Notes: generated from the sequence alone by a model not told the origin. Shown: positions 7,588 through 15,707, counted from the first letter of the stretch. The stretch is 15,748 nucleotides of DNA from Victivallales bacterium (GCA_018648945.1 JABGQJ010000100.1:1-15748), one strand, 5' to 3'. A program made the numbers and translations.

Positions 7588-8483
7588 AGGCGGATCTTCC
7601 GGATGTCGAGTTTGGTCAGATCCATGCTCCCGATCTTCTTCTCGGCCGCGAGGGCGATGTGTTTGGCCCCATGGGACTCGGGGCGGAGCAGGCGGACGGC
7701 AGCCGCATCTACGGCGACGATGTCAGTCGAGGCAAGGAGCATTTTCTTGAGCACCACATCCTCGGGCCGCGCGCGTTGCGGTCCGTTGGCCATGGTGACC
7801 CGGTACGCGTCCACGATGTTGAGTTGCGGTTTGCGCAGCAAGCAGAAATCCGAGATGCTGTCGTGAAGCGCCCCATCCTTGTGGTAGGCCCGGCGGTCCC
7901 AGATGCAGCCCATGAGGTTCTTCATGGCGATGCTGGCCTTGGCTCCCCCGTGGTGTTTGAGGACGGGGATGTTGATCAGCACGTCGCTTTCCAAGATCAG
8001 TTCGTGGACGGCCACTTCCTTCAGACGCGCGGCTCCGGCGATCTGCTTCTTCTCGTAGTATTTCTCGTTGGAGGCAGCCGCGAGGATGGCGCCGGCAGCT
8101 TTGGCGGCGGGACCGATCCCGCTCTTTTCGTAGCACTCCTTCATCTTCTCGCCGACGGTGTGGTCGAAGACGTAGACCTTCTTGGCCCCCGCTTGCAGGC
8201 AGGCCTCGACGACGCGCTTGACCAGGATGGGGTTGGTGTTGGCGCCACTCTCCACCGGGCGTACCCAGCCGATGTTGGGCTTGACGACCACGGTCGCGCC
8301 TTTGGGAACAAAGCGCGAGATGCCACCGAGGGCCTCGATGGCCCGGTCGAACATGGCGTCGGGCTCACCATCTCGCACGGCCACGAGATCCGGCATGTCC
8401 CCTTGGGCGGCCGCGCTCTTGCGGGGAAGAATCAGGAAGGGAGCGGCGGCGGCGGTCGTCTGAAGGAAGGCTCTGCGGCGCAT
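7584..8483 (-). CDS. DUF362 domain protein with Tat signal
   Basis: 299 aa. The N-terminus RRRAFLQTTAAAAPFLI (2-18) is a Tat signal, with cleavage likely after the AAA near residue 26. The remainder is one DUF362 domain: VVVKPNIGW at 65-73, the NIPVLKHHGGAKASIAMKNL block at 171-190, and DIVAVDAAAV at 254-263. Some DUF362 proteins carry their own ferredoxin domain; this one has none, and only four scattered cysteines (95, 117, 193, 214). Its translational coupling to the downstream polyferredoxin suggests that the partner supplies the iron-sulfur clusters. The reaction is unknown; a Tat signal fits a protein folded, possibly with a cofactor, before export. Start ATG with AGGAG (8491-8495 on the plus numbering) 7 nt upstream. 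Confidence 0.93.
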   Translation of the reverse strand: MRRRAFLQTTAAAAPFLILPRKSAAAQGDMPDLVAVRDGEPDAMFDRAIEALGGISRFVPKGATVVVKPNIGWVRPVESGANTNPILVKRVVEACLQAGAKKVYVFDHTVGEKMKECYEKSGIGPAAKAAGAILAAASNEKYYEKKQIAGAARLKEVAVHELILESDVLINIPVLKHHGGAKASIAMKNLMGCIWDRRAYHKDGALHDSISDFCLLRKPQLNIVDAYRVTMANGPQRARPEDVVLKKMLLASTDIVAVDAAAVRLLRPESHGAKHIALAAEKKIGSMDLTKLDIRKIRL

Positions 8484-8511
8484 GTCTGTGCTCCTGTTTG
8501 TCAGCGACGAG

Positions 8512-8534
8512 TGCCCTTACTGTAGCAGTGGGCA
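8512..8534. other. Imperfect hairpin between the ABC fusion gene and DUF362
   Basis: TGCCC (8512-8516) pairs with GGGCA (8530-8534), and ACTG (8519-8522) with CAGT (8526-8529), leaving a 3-nt loop and a 2-nt bulge. It lies in the 71-nt gap after the ABC gene stop. No T-tract follows on the minus strand. The minus strand through it also reads TGCTACAGT, a possible extended -10 element that would give DUF362 a promoter of its own with a leader of about 28 nt. It may be an attenuator, a processing site or a promoter; the sequence does not decide. Confidence 0.3.
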
Positions 8535-8554
8535 GCCATGAATGCACCCGACCA

Positions 8555-11500
8555 CTACTTGCTGGGGGTCCCGAGCCGGATCCGTGGGTCGAGCCAGAGC
8601 AGGAGCAAGTCGCTGACCAGCGTGCCTAACACACCCAGCAGGCTGAGCACCATCAGCATGGAGCCGGCCAGGTACATGTCCTCGGACATGAGCGCGGTCA
8701 GCATCAACGGCCCCACGGTGGGCAGACTCAGCACCATGGCCACGATGGCCCCGCCGGAGACGAGCTGGGGGAAGAGCCCGCCGATGCCGGAGATGAAGGG
8801 GTTCAGAGCCATCCGCACGGGGTATTTGAAGAGGAGTTTGAGCGGGCGCACGCCCTTCGCGCGGGCCGTAACCACGTAGGGCTTCTTCAGTTCGTCCAGG
8901 AGATTGGCGCGCATGATACGGATCATGCCGGCGGTGCCGCCGACGCCGAGGACCACGATGGGGACCCAGATGTGCTTGAGCAGGTCGAGGATCTTGGCCC
9001 AGTCCCATTCGGGCTGGGCACCGTACTGACTGGAGAAGAGGCCCGAGACGGGGATGCCAAACCACTGGCCACTGACATACATCAGCAACAAGGCCAGCAG
9101 GAAGCCGGGCACGCACATGCCGATGAAGCCCAGGAAGGTCAGGATGTAATCCCCGATGGAGTATTGCTTCACTGCCGAGTAGATCCCCACCGGGATGGCG
9201 AAGAGCCAAGTGAACAGGATGGTGCCAAGGGAGATGAAGATGGTGAGCATGATGCGGTCGCCGACGATCTGGTTCACGGGCCTGCTGGTCTCCATGGAAC
9301 GGCCCATGTTGCCCTGCAGGAGTCCCTTCTTCTTCGCGTCGGCCGTGAAGAACCAGGGCGGACCAGCCGGACGGATCGAGGTGAACCAAGGCAGGCCAAG
9401 CCAGCGTGAGTAGCGCGAGACCATGGACTCCTCCAGGTAGAACATCTCCTTGAGGTCCTCGATTTGCTGCAGGTCCGCTTCGTCGCCGGACTCCTGGAGT
9501 TGCATGATGCGCGTACTCACGTAGTCGCCCGGCGGCAACTGGATCACCGTGAACGCGATCACGGACATGATCAGGAGGGTGGGGACCATGATGATCAGGC
9601 GGCGAGCGATGAACGGATGGCGTACGGCGGCCATGACGACGAAGCAGATGAAGATGCCCAGGATAGCCCAGCGGATGATGCGGCCAAGCATCCCGCCGGC
9701 GGCCGCGCCAGGCGCATCCGGTGGCGGCGTGGCCTTCAGGATGGCCGCGCTCATCTGCTCGACGGCCCCCTCGGAATCGCTGGGCTGATCGAAGTAGAAG
9801 GTCTCGATCCCCGCGTTGCCCGGGGTCTGGAAGTCCCAGCTTGCCACCACATCGCGTGGCACGTTGCGGAAGCCGTTCTTGACCACGGCCAAGACCGGCG
9901 GGGGCGTGCAGATATTGATGCTCCAGACGTTCTCCGCAGCCAGTTCGAGCACCTTGCGGAAGATCTCGCGCTGGCGCGCCGGTTCGCTCTCGGAGGTGGC
10001 CTTCTCGTAGAGGACCATGGCCTCCCGCAGGGGGTGGTCCTTGGGCGGCTCGATGCAGCCGTGCGCCCGGTCGGCCTTGGGATTGCCGCGCAGGCCGCCA
10101 CGCATGTACCAGCGCCCGTAGCCGATGGCATAGTTGGATTCGGTGCGGAAGGGGAGGAAGTAGCGGGGGGCGATGAGCGGATAGAACTCGCCGTTGGCGA
10201 TCCACACGTCGAAGTCGTGGGTGAGGGCTGCTTTCTCGGTGTAGAAGAGGGGGCGCGATCGCTCGCGCAGGATGGTGCGGATGCCCACCTTGCCCCAGTC
10301 GTCGACCACGAACTGGCCCGGTCCGGCCCCGGTGAAGCCGCAGTAGTAGAAGAAGAAGGTCATGCGGGTACCGTCAGGATAGGTGCGGTAGCCCTCGGAG
10401 TCGCGCTTGGTCAGGTCGAGCTCGTCCAGCATGCGGTTGGCGCGTTCGGGATCGTGTTCAACGAATGCCTTGTAGAGCGCGGGTTCGTAGAAGTAGGAGG
10501 CGGGACCGGGGGCGACCTGGGCTGCTTCGGCCTGGCCGTCGTATTCCGCATCGATGATCGTCTGGCGGTTGATGGCGATGGAGAGGGCCTGGCGGAACCG
10601 CTTGTCGGCGAGGAGCTGGGCTTTCCACTTGGTCTCTGGTTTCCCGGGCTCGACCTTGCGGTTCATGTTCGGGCTGATCGCGTACTGGCTGCGGTCGCCG
10701 GGATACCAGTGGTAGACGTCGAAGTCATACTCCTTGCGCCGGTCCATCAGCAGCGTATACATGTCGTAGCGGATATGGCGAGCTTGCATGGTCACCTCGC
10801 CATTGGAGGCGCTGATGCCAAGCATGTCGGGGCTCTTCACCTCGAAGAGGACGCGGTCCACGTAAGGGAGTTGGTTGCCCTCGGGGTCCACCACGTAGTA
10901 GTAGGGGTTGCGGATGAAGCTCTGTGGCGGATTGCTCTTGAAGTCCCGGTAGATCCAGGGCCAGAGGCGCGGATGGAGCGGGTTGAAGAGGCCCTTCACA
11001 TCGCGATAGACGGCCAGGGCATTGGGCAGTTTGCGCCGCTTCATGTAGTCGTCGATCAGGGACTTGTCCCCGAGGTCGGGGTGGTACTGGCGAAGGTAGT
11101 GGGCGGGGGTGTCGGTGATGGGCCGCGAGGAATAGGTGGCAAGGCGGGCCTCAAACAGGCCATTGGGCTCGGGGAAGCGGAAGATGACCGTGTAGTCGTC
11201 CACCTTCTCGACGGTGCCCGACTGTCCGCGCACCTTCATGATTTCCGGGATGGTACCGTTGATCTTCGGGTGGTTGGCCTCGTGTTCCCACCAGTACATG
11301 ATGTCGTCGACGGTATACGGTGCCTTGCCGTCGGACCAGAGGAGGCCCTTGCGGAGGGTCACCGTGAACTCCTTGTTGTCCGCCGAGGCCTTGAAGCTCT
11401 TGGCCACATGGGGGCAGATCGGGTGTCCCTGCGGCGACCAGCGCAGCAGATAGCTGTAGCCGAGCCGGTTGGCGATCACTCCCACGTCATTGGGGCTGTT

Positions 11501-11893
11501 GGCGATGCGAAACCAGGTGCCGCCGTAGTTGCCGATACCCTCGACCCCCTTCATCACGCAGGGCTCGGGACCGACCCGTTTGGCCACGGGAGGCAGTTCC
11601 CCCTTGGCGACGAGGTCGGCGAACAGTGGGGCTTCGCTTTTCGGGTACCAGGCTGCCTTCTCTCCCTCGCTGTAGTCCACCGCCACATGCAGGCGAGGGG
11701 GATTCTTGGTGTCGATATTCGGCTGACGTGCCTTCTCGGCAACGCGGAGTTCCGCCGGCGAGACGACCGGTGGCTCCTGACTGCCGTCAGGCGCGGCGAG
11801 GTGCGAGACGAGGGCAAGCAGAAGGGCCAGGCCAATACCGGCCGCAAGCACGCCGCCCGCGATCTTCAGAGTAGGATGGACACGCATAGGCAA
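8555..11893 (-). CDS. Fused ABC transporter: OppA/DppA-type binding protein plus DppB-type permease
   Basis: 1112 aa, against about 540 for a free family-5 solute-binding protein and about 335 for a DppB-type permease. N-terminal anchor helix at 11-33. Residues about 60-715 form a solute-binding protein family 5 domain (FTVTLRKGLLWSDG at 176-189, FRQALSIAINRQTII at 433-447). An alanine/proline-rich linker (720-735) leads to an extra helix at about 740-757, then the permease: HPFIARRLIIMVPTLLIMSV at 759-778, four to five more helices, and the EAA-loop region KPYVVTARAKGV at 1004-1015, which docks on the ATPase. The anchor and extra helix place the binding domain outside and the permease N-terminus inside. 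Oligopeptide, nickel or oligosaccharide substrates are all possible. The second permease and the ATPases are not in the window. Start codon is TTG (see the ribosome-binding site); the ATG two codons later is the alternative. Confidence 0.92.
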   Translation of the reverse strand: MPMRVHPTLKIAGGVLAAGIGLALLLALVSHLAAPDGSQEPPVVSPAELRVAEKARQPNIDTKNPPRLHVAVDYSEGEKAAWYPKSEAPLFADLVAKGELPPVAKRVGPEPCVMKGVEGIGNYGGTWFRIANSPNDVGVIANRLGYSYLLRWSPQGHPICPHVAKSFKASADNKEFTVTLRKGLLWSDGKAPYTVDDIMYWWEHEANHPKINGTIPEIMKVRGQSGTVEKVDDYTVIFRFPEPNGLFEARLATYSSRPITDTPAHYLRQYHPDLGDKSLIDDYMKRRKLPNALAVYRDVKGLFNPLHPRLWPWIYRDFKSNPPQSFIRNPYYYVVDPEGNQLPYVDRVLFEVKSPDMLGISASNGEVTMQARHIRYDMYTLLMDRRKEYDFDVYHWYPGDRSQYAISPNMNRKVEPGKPETKWKAQLLADKRFRQALSIAINRQTIIDAEYDGQAEAAQVAPGPASYFYEPALYKAFVEHDPERANRMLDELDLTKRDSEGYRTYPDGTRMTFFFYYCGFTGAGPGQFVVDDWGKVGIRTILRERSRPLFYTEKAALTHDFDVWIANGEFYPLIAPRYFLPFRTESNYAIGYGRWYMRGGLRGNPKADRAHGCIEPPKDHPLREAMVLYEKATSESEPARQREIFRKVLELAAENVWSINICTPPPVLAVVKNGFRNVPRDVVASWDFQTPGNAGIETFYFDQPSDSEGAVEQMSAAILKATPPPDAPGAAAGGMLGRIIRWAILGIFICFVVMAAVRHPFIARRLIIMVPTLLIMSVIAFTVIQLPPGDYVSTRIMQLQESGDEADLQQIEDLKEMFYLEESMVSRYSRWLGLPWFTSIRPAGPPWFFTADAKKKGLLQGNMGRSMETSRPVNQIVGDRIMLTIFISLGTILFTWLFAIPVGIYSAVKQYSIGDYILTFLGFIGMCVPGFLLALLLMYVSGQWFGIPVSGLFSSQYGAQPEWDWAKILDLLKHIWVPIVVLGVGGTAGMIRIMRANLLDELKKPYVVTARAKGVRPLKLLFKYPVRMALNPFISGIGGLFPQLVSGGAIVAMVLSLPTVGPLMLTALMSEDMYLAGSMLMVLSLLGVLGTLVSDLLLLWLDPRIRLGTPSK

Positions 11894-11902
11894 GGAACAG
11901 CA

Positions 11903-11906
11903 CTCC
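11903..11906 (-). promoter_or_regulatory. Ribosome-binding site favouring a TTG start for the ABC fusion gene
   Basis: On the minus strand CGGAG lies 9 nt before TTG (11893) and 15 nt before the ATG at 11887. The spacing favours TTG; the ATG would have an unusually distant Shine-Dalgarno. The difference is only two residues. Confidence 0.4.
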
Positions 11907-11929
11907 GAGGGTGAACCGGTAAACGGATC

Positions 11930-11958
11930 AATGTCCTCTCGGGACCACGCCTTGTCAA
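11930..11958 (-). promoter_or_regulatory. Candidate sigma70-type promoter for the ABC fusion gene
   Basis: Reading the minus strand, a perfect -35 hexamer TTGACA (11958 to 11953) is followed after exactly 17 nt by GACATT (11935 to 11930; 3 of 6 matches including the conserved A and final T). Transcription would start about 30 nt before the TTG at 11893. It lies in the 74-nt gap between the propeller gene stop and the ABC start, so the transporter may be transcribed separately from the alcohol dehydrogenase-propeller pair. Confidence 0.35.
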
Positions 11959-11967
11959 TGGCACGGG

Positions 11968-14508
11968 CTACTCGCCAAGCAAGTGATTCAGGCCCAAAGC
12001 CTGAAAACGCAGCGAAAGGCGCGCCGCATGGCCGCCGCCCACCAAGGCTTCATCCTGCCCCACATAGTAGGTCAACAGCAGGTTCCCATCGGCAAAGCTG
12101 ATGCTGGGATAGGAGAAGGTGTCGGTCTTGGATTGCTCGATGACGACGGGCTGGACCGGAGTCGCGAAGTCGTCGCGGCTGATCGCGAGGTGGAAGGGCG
12201 AGCGTCGGCCACCATGGGACTTGGCCCCCGTCTGGTAGTCGGCATTCCAGACGGCCACGGCGAGGTCCGTTCCCGGCACGCGGCGGATGGCGATGGGTGC
12301 CTCCTGGCTGGGGAGCACGCTGGGCTCGGCCTTTGTCCAGGTGTCGCCGCCATCTTGGCTGACGCTCTGGTACACCTTGCCGGTCTGGGTGCGGATGAAC
12401 ATGAGGACGGAGCCGTCGAGGCGTTCCATGACCACCGGTTCCATGGCGCCGCGCTTGGGGCAGTCCACATCGGTCTTGGCGGCACGCCAGGTGCGGCCGC
12501 CGTCATCGCTGAGGCACATGCGGGCGACATAGTGCTCCTGCGGTGTCCAGCATGGGCCTCTGGAGAAGTAGATGGGGCAGATGATCCGGCCGCTGGAGAG
12601 TTGCACCAGACTGTCGTTGACAATGCCCATGTAGGCTTTCCAGCCGTTAACCTGCACCGGCTCGCCGAAGGTCTCGCCGTCATCCTCGCTGCGGCGGACG
12701 AAGATGGTGCACGACTGGTGGGAGTCCTTGCGAATGTAGCCGAGCAACACGCCACCATCGGCCAAGCGCAGGAGGCAGGCGGACATGACATTGCAGTCGC
12801 CGACGTTCTTCTGGATGATCCGGGGTTCGCCCCAGGTCTTGCCCTGATCCTTGGATAGAACGCCGACAATGTCCGCTTTCGCGTCGTCGCGGGCACCGCC
12901 ATTGAAGCGGGTGAAGGCAAGCAGATAGGAGCCATCACGGCGCACCAGCAGCGATCCCTCGGTGTTGCGCGGGTGTTCGGCACTGGCTGGGCCGGGTGCG
13001 CTCTGGACGCGGGACTCGATCTGGCAGTCAGCCGGCGGCGGGCCAGGTTTGCGCAGGCTGACGGCGCCGTCCGCAGCATAGGCGAGAGGGTAGGGGGCGG
13101 AGAGGCTGGAGTAGGATTGCCCGGCCAGGAACACATCGCCGGTGGGCTGTTGCAGGACCTTGCCGATGTAGAAGTAGTTGCCGTCGGGCAGTTCCAGGCG
13201 GGACCAGGGGCGCTCGCCGTAGATGCCATCCCATGTGTCCGACTGGTAGATGCAGTTGCCGTTGCCGGTCTTGGTGTTGACACCGCCGAAGTAGAGATAC
13301 CAGCGCCCCGCATGCTCCCAGATCTGGGACGTCTCCATGCGCTCGATGGTCTTCGGCCAGGCGATGATCCGATGGGGCTCCCAGGTCTTGAGGTCGCGAC
13401 TACGCCACATGCCCGTGGCCCCGCGCTGATTCTCGGGCGAGTCCAGCACGTGGGAGTTGCAGATCATGATCCACCAGCCATCCCGCTTTTCGGGATGAAT
13501 GTAGGGATCGGCCAGTGGACGCAGGCGCACGGTGCCCCCTTCCCACGGAAACTCGAAGGCGGTTCCGCCCCGGATCACCGGGCCGTCGTGGAGCTTCTCC
13601 CAGGTGGCGAGATCCTGGCTGCGGGCCAGCGCGAGGCCGCCCTTGTCCATGCCGCTGCAGGTATGGAGCATGTACCACGAATCGCCATCGCGGACCACGC
13701 TGCCGGTGGCGAGGCCCCGCGTGTGCCAGTTGCCCTTGCCGGGCTCAAGGGCCGGGCCTACTTCGCGCCAGTTCCACAGGTCGGCGGACACGGCATGGCC
13801 GATCCATTGGTTCCCGTGCCGTCCGGACTGGTCGGGTTTGGCGATGGCATCGGGGTATGCCAGGTAGAAAGCGTGGGTTTGCTTGCCGTCGTTGGCGAAC
13901 CAGAAGTCCCAGGCGTTCTTGTTGGCGGGGCGATAGGGGGTATGAGGGGCTGGCTTCATCGCATGCCTCGTGGTTTGGATCTCGTCCAACCATACCATGT
14001 AGCTCCCCGGCTTGCGTGCGACGAGTGGCTCGAACTGGATCCAGCGGATGGTGGCGAAGTCCGGGGTTGCCCCGACTACCTTCCCCTTGGGCACATGGCA
14101 GCAGGTGAACTTTTCCCGGCGGATGGCACAGCGTTGCCATGTCGTGGTCAGGCCCGCATTGGCTCGCCACCAGGAGCCATCGGCCAACCCCAGGCGCACA
14201 TCGAAGGCGCGCACACCCTCCTGTGCCCGGGCCAGAAACACCAGCGTGCGGCGGTCGTCCGGGATCGCCCCAGCAGGCACTGGCATCTTGAACGCTTCCC
14301 AGCCCACCTGGAAGACCGCTTCCAGGCGAACGCACGGGTCTCCCTGCCGACCGTCCGCCACGACGCGCGACCTCGACTTGTCGCGCATTTTGGAGTTGAG
14401 TTGCCACTCGCCGGGACCACGGCCGAAATCGCGCACACTAGCGAAGGGGGCGGCCGGAATGGACACGGCCACGAGCGCCAGAATGCCGATGATGAGGCTC
14501 ACGCGCAT
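11968..14508 (-). CDS. Secreted double-propeller protein: GH43/GH32-like domain plus sialidase-like (BNR) domain
   Basis: 846 aa. Signal peptide at 1-23 (MRVSLIIGILALVAVSIPAA core). Residues 24-180 resemble a jelly-roll carbohydrate-binding module (DFGRGPGEWQ, VWLDEIQTT). Residues about 195-485 look like a five-bladed propeller of the GH43/GH32/GH130 type: AWDFWFANDGKQTHAFYLAY at 199-218, HAVSADLWNW, GSVVRDGDSWYMLHTC, LARSQDLATWE, WYLYFGG. Residues about 510-840 are sialidase-superfamily, with four Asp boxes: SKDQGKTW (552-559), SEDDGETF (607-614), SDDGGRTW (667-674), SQDGGDTW (717-724). The canonical RIP arginine motif of true sialidases is absent, so sialic acid is unlikely to be the substrate. 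Role: extracellular carbohydrate recognition or cleavage. Start ATG with AGGGGG 9 nt upstream, overlapping the stop codon of the dehydrogenase gene, which lies 13 nt away; the two are very likely co-transcribed. No catalytic residue can be assigned with certainty. Confidence 0.85.
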   Translation of the reverse strand: MRVSLIIGILALVAVSIPAAPFASVRDFGRGPGEWQLNSKMRDKSRSRVVADGRQGDPCVRLEAVFQVGWEAFKMPVPAGAIPDDRRTLVFLARAQEGVRAFDVRLGLADGSWWRANAGLTTTWQRCAIRREKFTCCHVPKGKVVGATPDFATIRWIQFEPLVARKPGSYMVWLDEIQTTRHAMKPAPHTPYRPANKNAWDFWFANDGKQTHAFYLAYPDAIAKPDQSGRHGNQWIGHAVSADLWNWREVGPALEPGKGNWHTRGLATGSVVRDGDSWYMLHTCSGMDKGGLALARSQDLATWEKLHDGPVIRGGTAFEFPWEGGTVRLRPLADPYIHPEKRDGWWIMICNSHVLDSPENQRGATGMWRSRDLKTWEPHRIIAWPKTIERMETSQIWEHAGRWYLYFGGVNTKTGNGNCIYQSDTWDGIYGERPWSRLELPDGNYFYIGKVLQQPTGDVFLAGQSYSSLSAPYPLAYAADGAVSLRKPGPPPADCQIESRVQSAPGPASAEHPRNTEGSLLVRRDGSYLLAFTRFNGGARDDAKADIVGVLSKDQGKTWGEPRIIQKNVGDCNVMSACLLRLADGGVLLGYIRKDSHQSCTIFVRRSEDDGETFGEPVQVNGWKAYMGIVNDSLVQLSSGRIICPIYFSRGPCWTPQEHYVARMCLSDDGGRTWRAAKTDVDCPKRGAMEPVVMERLDGSVLMFIRTQTGKVYQSVSQDGGDTWTKAEPSVLPSQEAPIAIRRVPGTDLAVAVWNADYQTGAKSHGGRRSPFHLAISRDDFATPVQPVVIEQSKTDTFSYPSISFADGNLLLTYYVGQDEALVGGGHAARLSLRFQALGLNHLLGE

Positions 14509-14517
14509 GACGAGGCA

Positions 14518-14523
14518 CCCCCT
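14518..14523 (-). promoter_or_regulatory. Ribosome-binding site overlapping the dehydrogenase stop codon
   Basis: The minus strand reads TAGGGGG: the TAG (14524 to 14522) ends the alcohol dehydrogenase, and AGGGGG is the Shine-Dalgarno, 9 nt before the ATG at 14508. Ribosomes ending the first gene sit on the start site of the second, which suggests coupled expression. Confidence 0.5.
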
Positions 14524-15559
14524 AGAAGCGGTCGATGACGGCGATGCCGGTGGTGGCGAAGTCGCCCATGCGGGTTAGGATGTCGATGCCTTCGGCGAGA
14601 TCGACACGTTGAGTGACGAGCCGGGAGGGATCGAGGGTGCCGGCGGCGACCATGGCCAGCATGCGGGGGTATTCGTGGGCCTGCATGCCGTGACTGCCGA
14701 GGATCTCCAGTTCGTGCGCGACTACCCGATCCATGGGGATGGCGGGGCGGCTGTGCTCGGCCAGGAGCAGGCCGACTTGCACGTGTCGTCCGCGCTTGCG
14801 CAGGCAGGAGACGGAGTTGAAGCAGGTGCTTGGGTGTCCGAGGGCATCGATGGACACGTGCGCGCCGCCGCCGGTGGCTGCCCCGACGGCATCCACAGGG
14901 TCGCTGTCCAAGGCGTTGATGGTCTGTTCCGCCCCAATCTGGGCGGCAAGGGCGAGAGCTTCCTCCCGGATATCCACCGCCACGACGCGGGCGCCCACTG
15001 CCGCGCCGATCATGATCGCTGCGAGTCCGACACCGCCGCAGCCATGCACGGCCAGCCACTCACCGGGTTGCAGGCGTCCCTGGGCAAGGAGCGCGCGGAA
15101 GGAGGTCACGAATCGACACCCCAGACTGGCGGCATCGACGTAGTCCACGTCTTCAGGCAGTCGCACGAGATTCTGGTCGGCATAGCGGAGGGCGACATAT
15201 TCGGCAAAGGAGCCCCAATGGGTGAAGCCGGGCTGTTCCTGATGGTCGCAGACCTGCTGGTTGCCGGTCTGGCATTGGGGACAGCCCCCGCAACCGCAGA
15301 CGAAGGGGACCGTGACCCGGTCGCCTGGCTGCCAGCTCTGCACCTGGTTGCCAACTGCTTCGATCACCCCGGCCAGTTCGTGCCCCGGCACATGTGGCAG
15401 GTGGATGTCGGGGTCGTGCCCCTGCCAGCCATGCCAGTCGCTGCGACAGATTCCCGTGGCTTCCACCCGGACCACCGCGCCATCGGGGCCGGGATCCGGG
15501 CTGGGCAGGTCACGAATCTCGATGGGACTACCGAATTGCTCGAAGTAGGCGGCTTTCAT
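14522..15559 (-). CDS. Zinc-dependent alcohol dehydrogenase (MDR family)
   Basis: 345 aa, full length for the medium-chain dehydrogenase/reductase superfamily; it should oxidise an alcohol or polyol with NAD in the cytoplasm. Catalytic zinc ligands are C38 ([10 protein letters not shown]), H60-E61 (VPGHELAG) and probably C148 ([10 protein letters not shown]). The structural zinc site is intact: C90, C93, C96 and C104. The Rossmann fold shows [10 protein letters not shown] at 172-181, followed by VVAVDIREE with D196 at the end of the second strand, which favours NAD over NADP. The substrate cannot be read from the sequence; given its secreted hydrolase partner 13 nt downstream, a sugar alcohol or sugar-derived alcohol is an inference. 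Start ATG at 15559; the ribosome-binding site is weak (GGAG 12 nt upstream). The 148 nt upstream show no convincing promoter. Confidence 0.94.
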   Translation of the reverse strand: MKAAYFEQFGSPIEIRDLPSPDPGPDGAVVRVEATGICRSDWHGWQGHDPDIHLPHVPGHELAGVIEAVGNQVQSWQPGDRVTVPFVCGCGGCPQCQTGNQQVCDHQEQPGFTHWGSFAEYVALRYADQNLVRLPEDVDYVDAASLGCRFVTSFRALLAQGRLQPGEWLAVHGCGGVGLAAIMIGAAVGARVVAVDIREEALALAAQIGAEQTINALDSDPVDAVGAATGGGAHVSIDALGHPSTCFNSVSCLRKRGRHVQVGLLLAEHSRPAIPMDRVVAHELEILGSHGMQAHEYPRMLAMVAAGTLDPSRLVTQRVDLAEGIDILTRMGDFATTGIAVIDRF

Positions 15560-15640
15560 GGGGTAGATCCACTCCAGGCGGAAGATCGGGGCAAGAGCAT
15601 CATGGCACAGACCCTATCGCCGGGGATAACGCGATGCAAC

Positions 15641-15653
15641 GGCCATGCTGGCC
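15641..15653. other. Short hairpin upstream of the alcohol dehydrogenase gene
   Basis: GGCCA, loop TGC, TGGCC: a perfect 5-bp stem without T-tract. It lies between the possible end of an upstream gene and the dehydrogenase start. It could end the upstream transcript or be chance. Confidence 0.2.
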
Positions 15654-15707
15654 AGTAGGACGGTATCGACTCCGCTCCCCCTTCCTCCACCGCTGTTCAC
15701 GTGCCGA

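Noticed and set aside
9464..11914. Open frame of 816 codons on the plus strand opposite the ABC fusion gene
   Set aside because: Antisense shadow of a gene with clear solute-binding and permease domains; its own translation is rich in V, G, D and H and shows no known motif.
11968..14508. True sialidase (GH33)
   Set aside because: Asp boxes are present, but the RIP/FRIP arginine motif is not, and the domain is preceded by a GH43/GH32-like propeller; Asp boxes alone do not show sialidase activity.
12973..14538. Open frame of 521 codons on the plus strand opposite the propeller gene
   Set aside because: Antisense to a protein with a signal peptide and four Asp boxes; no domain of its own.
15611..15639. 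TTGCAT - 17 nt - TAGGGT on the minus strand as an alcohol dehydrogenase promoter
   Set aside because: Correct spacing but only 6 of 12 consensus matches, as expected by chance.
14609..15658. Open frame of 349 codons on the plus strand opposite the alcohol dehydrogenase
   Set aside because: The minus strand encodes a complete MDR enzyme with both zinc sites; the plus frame is a shadow.
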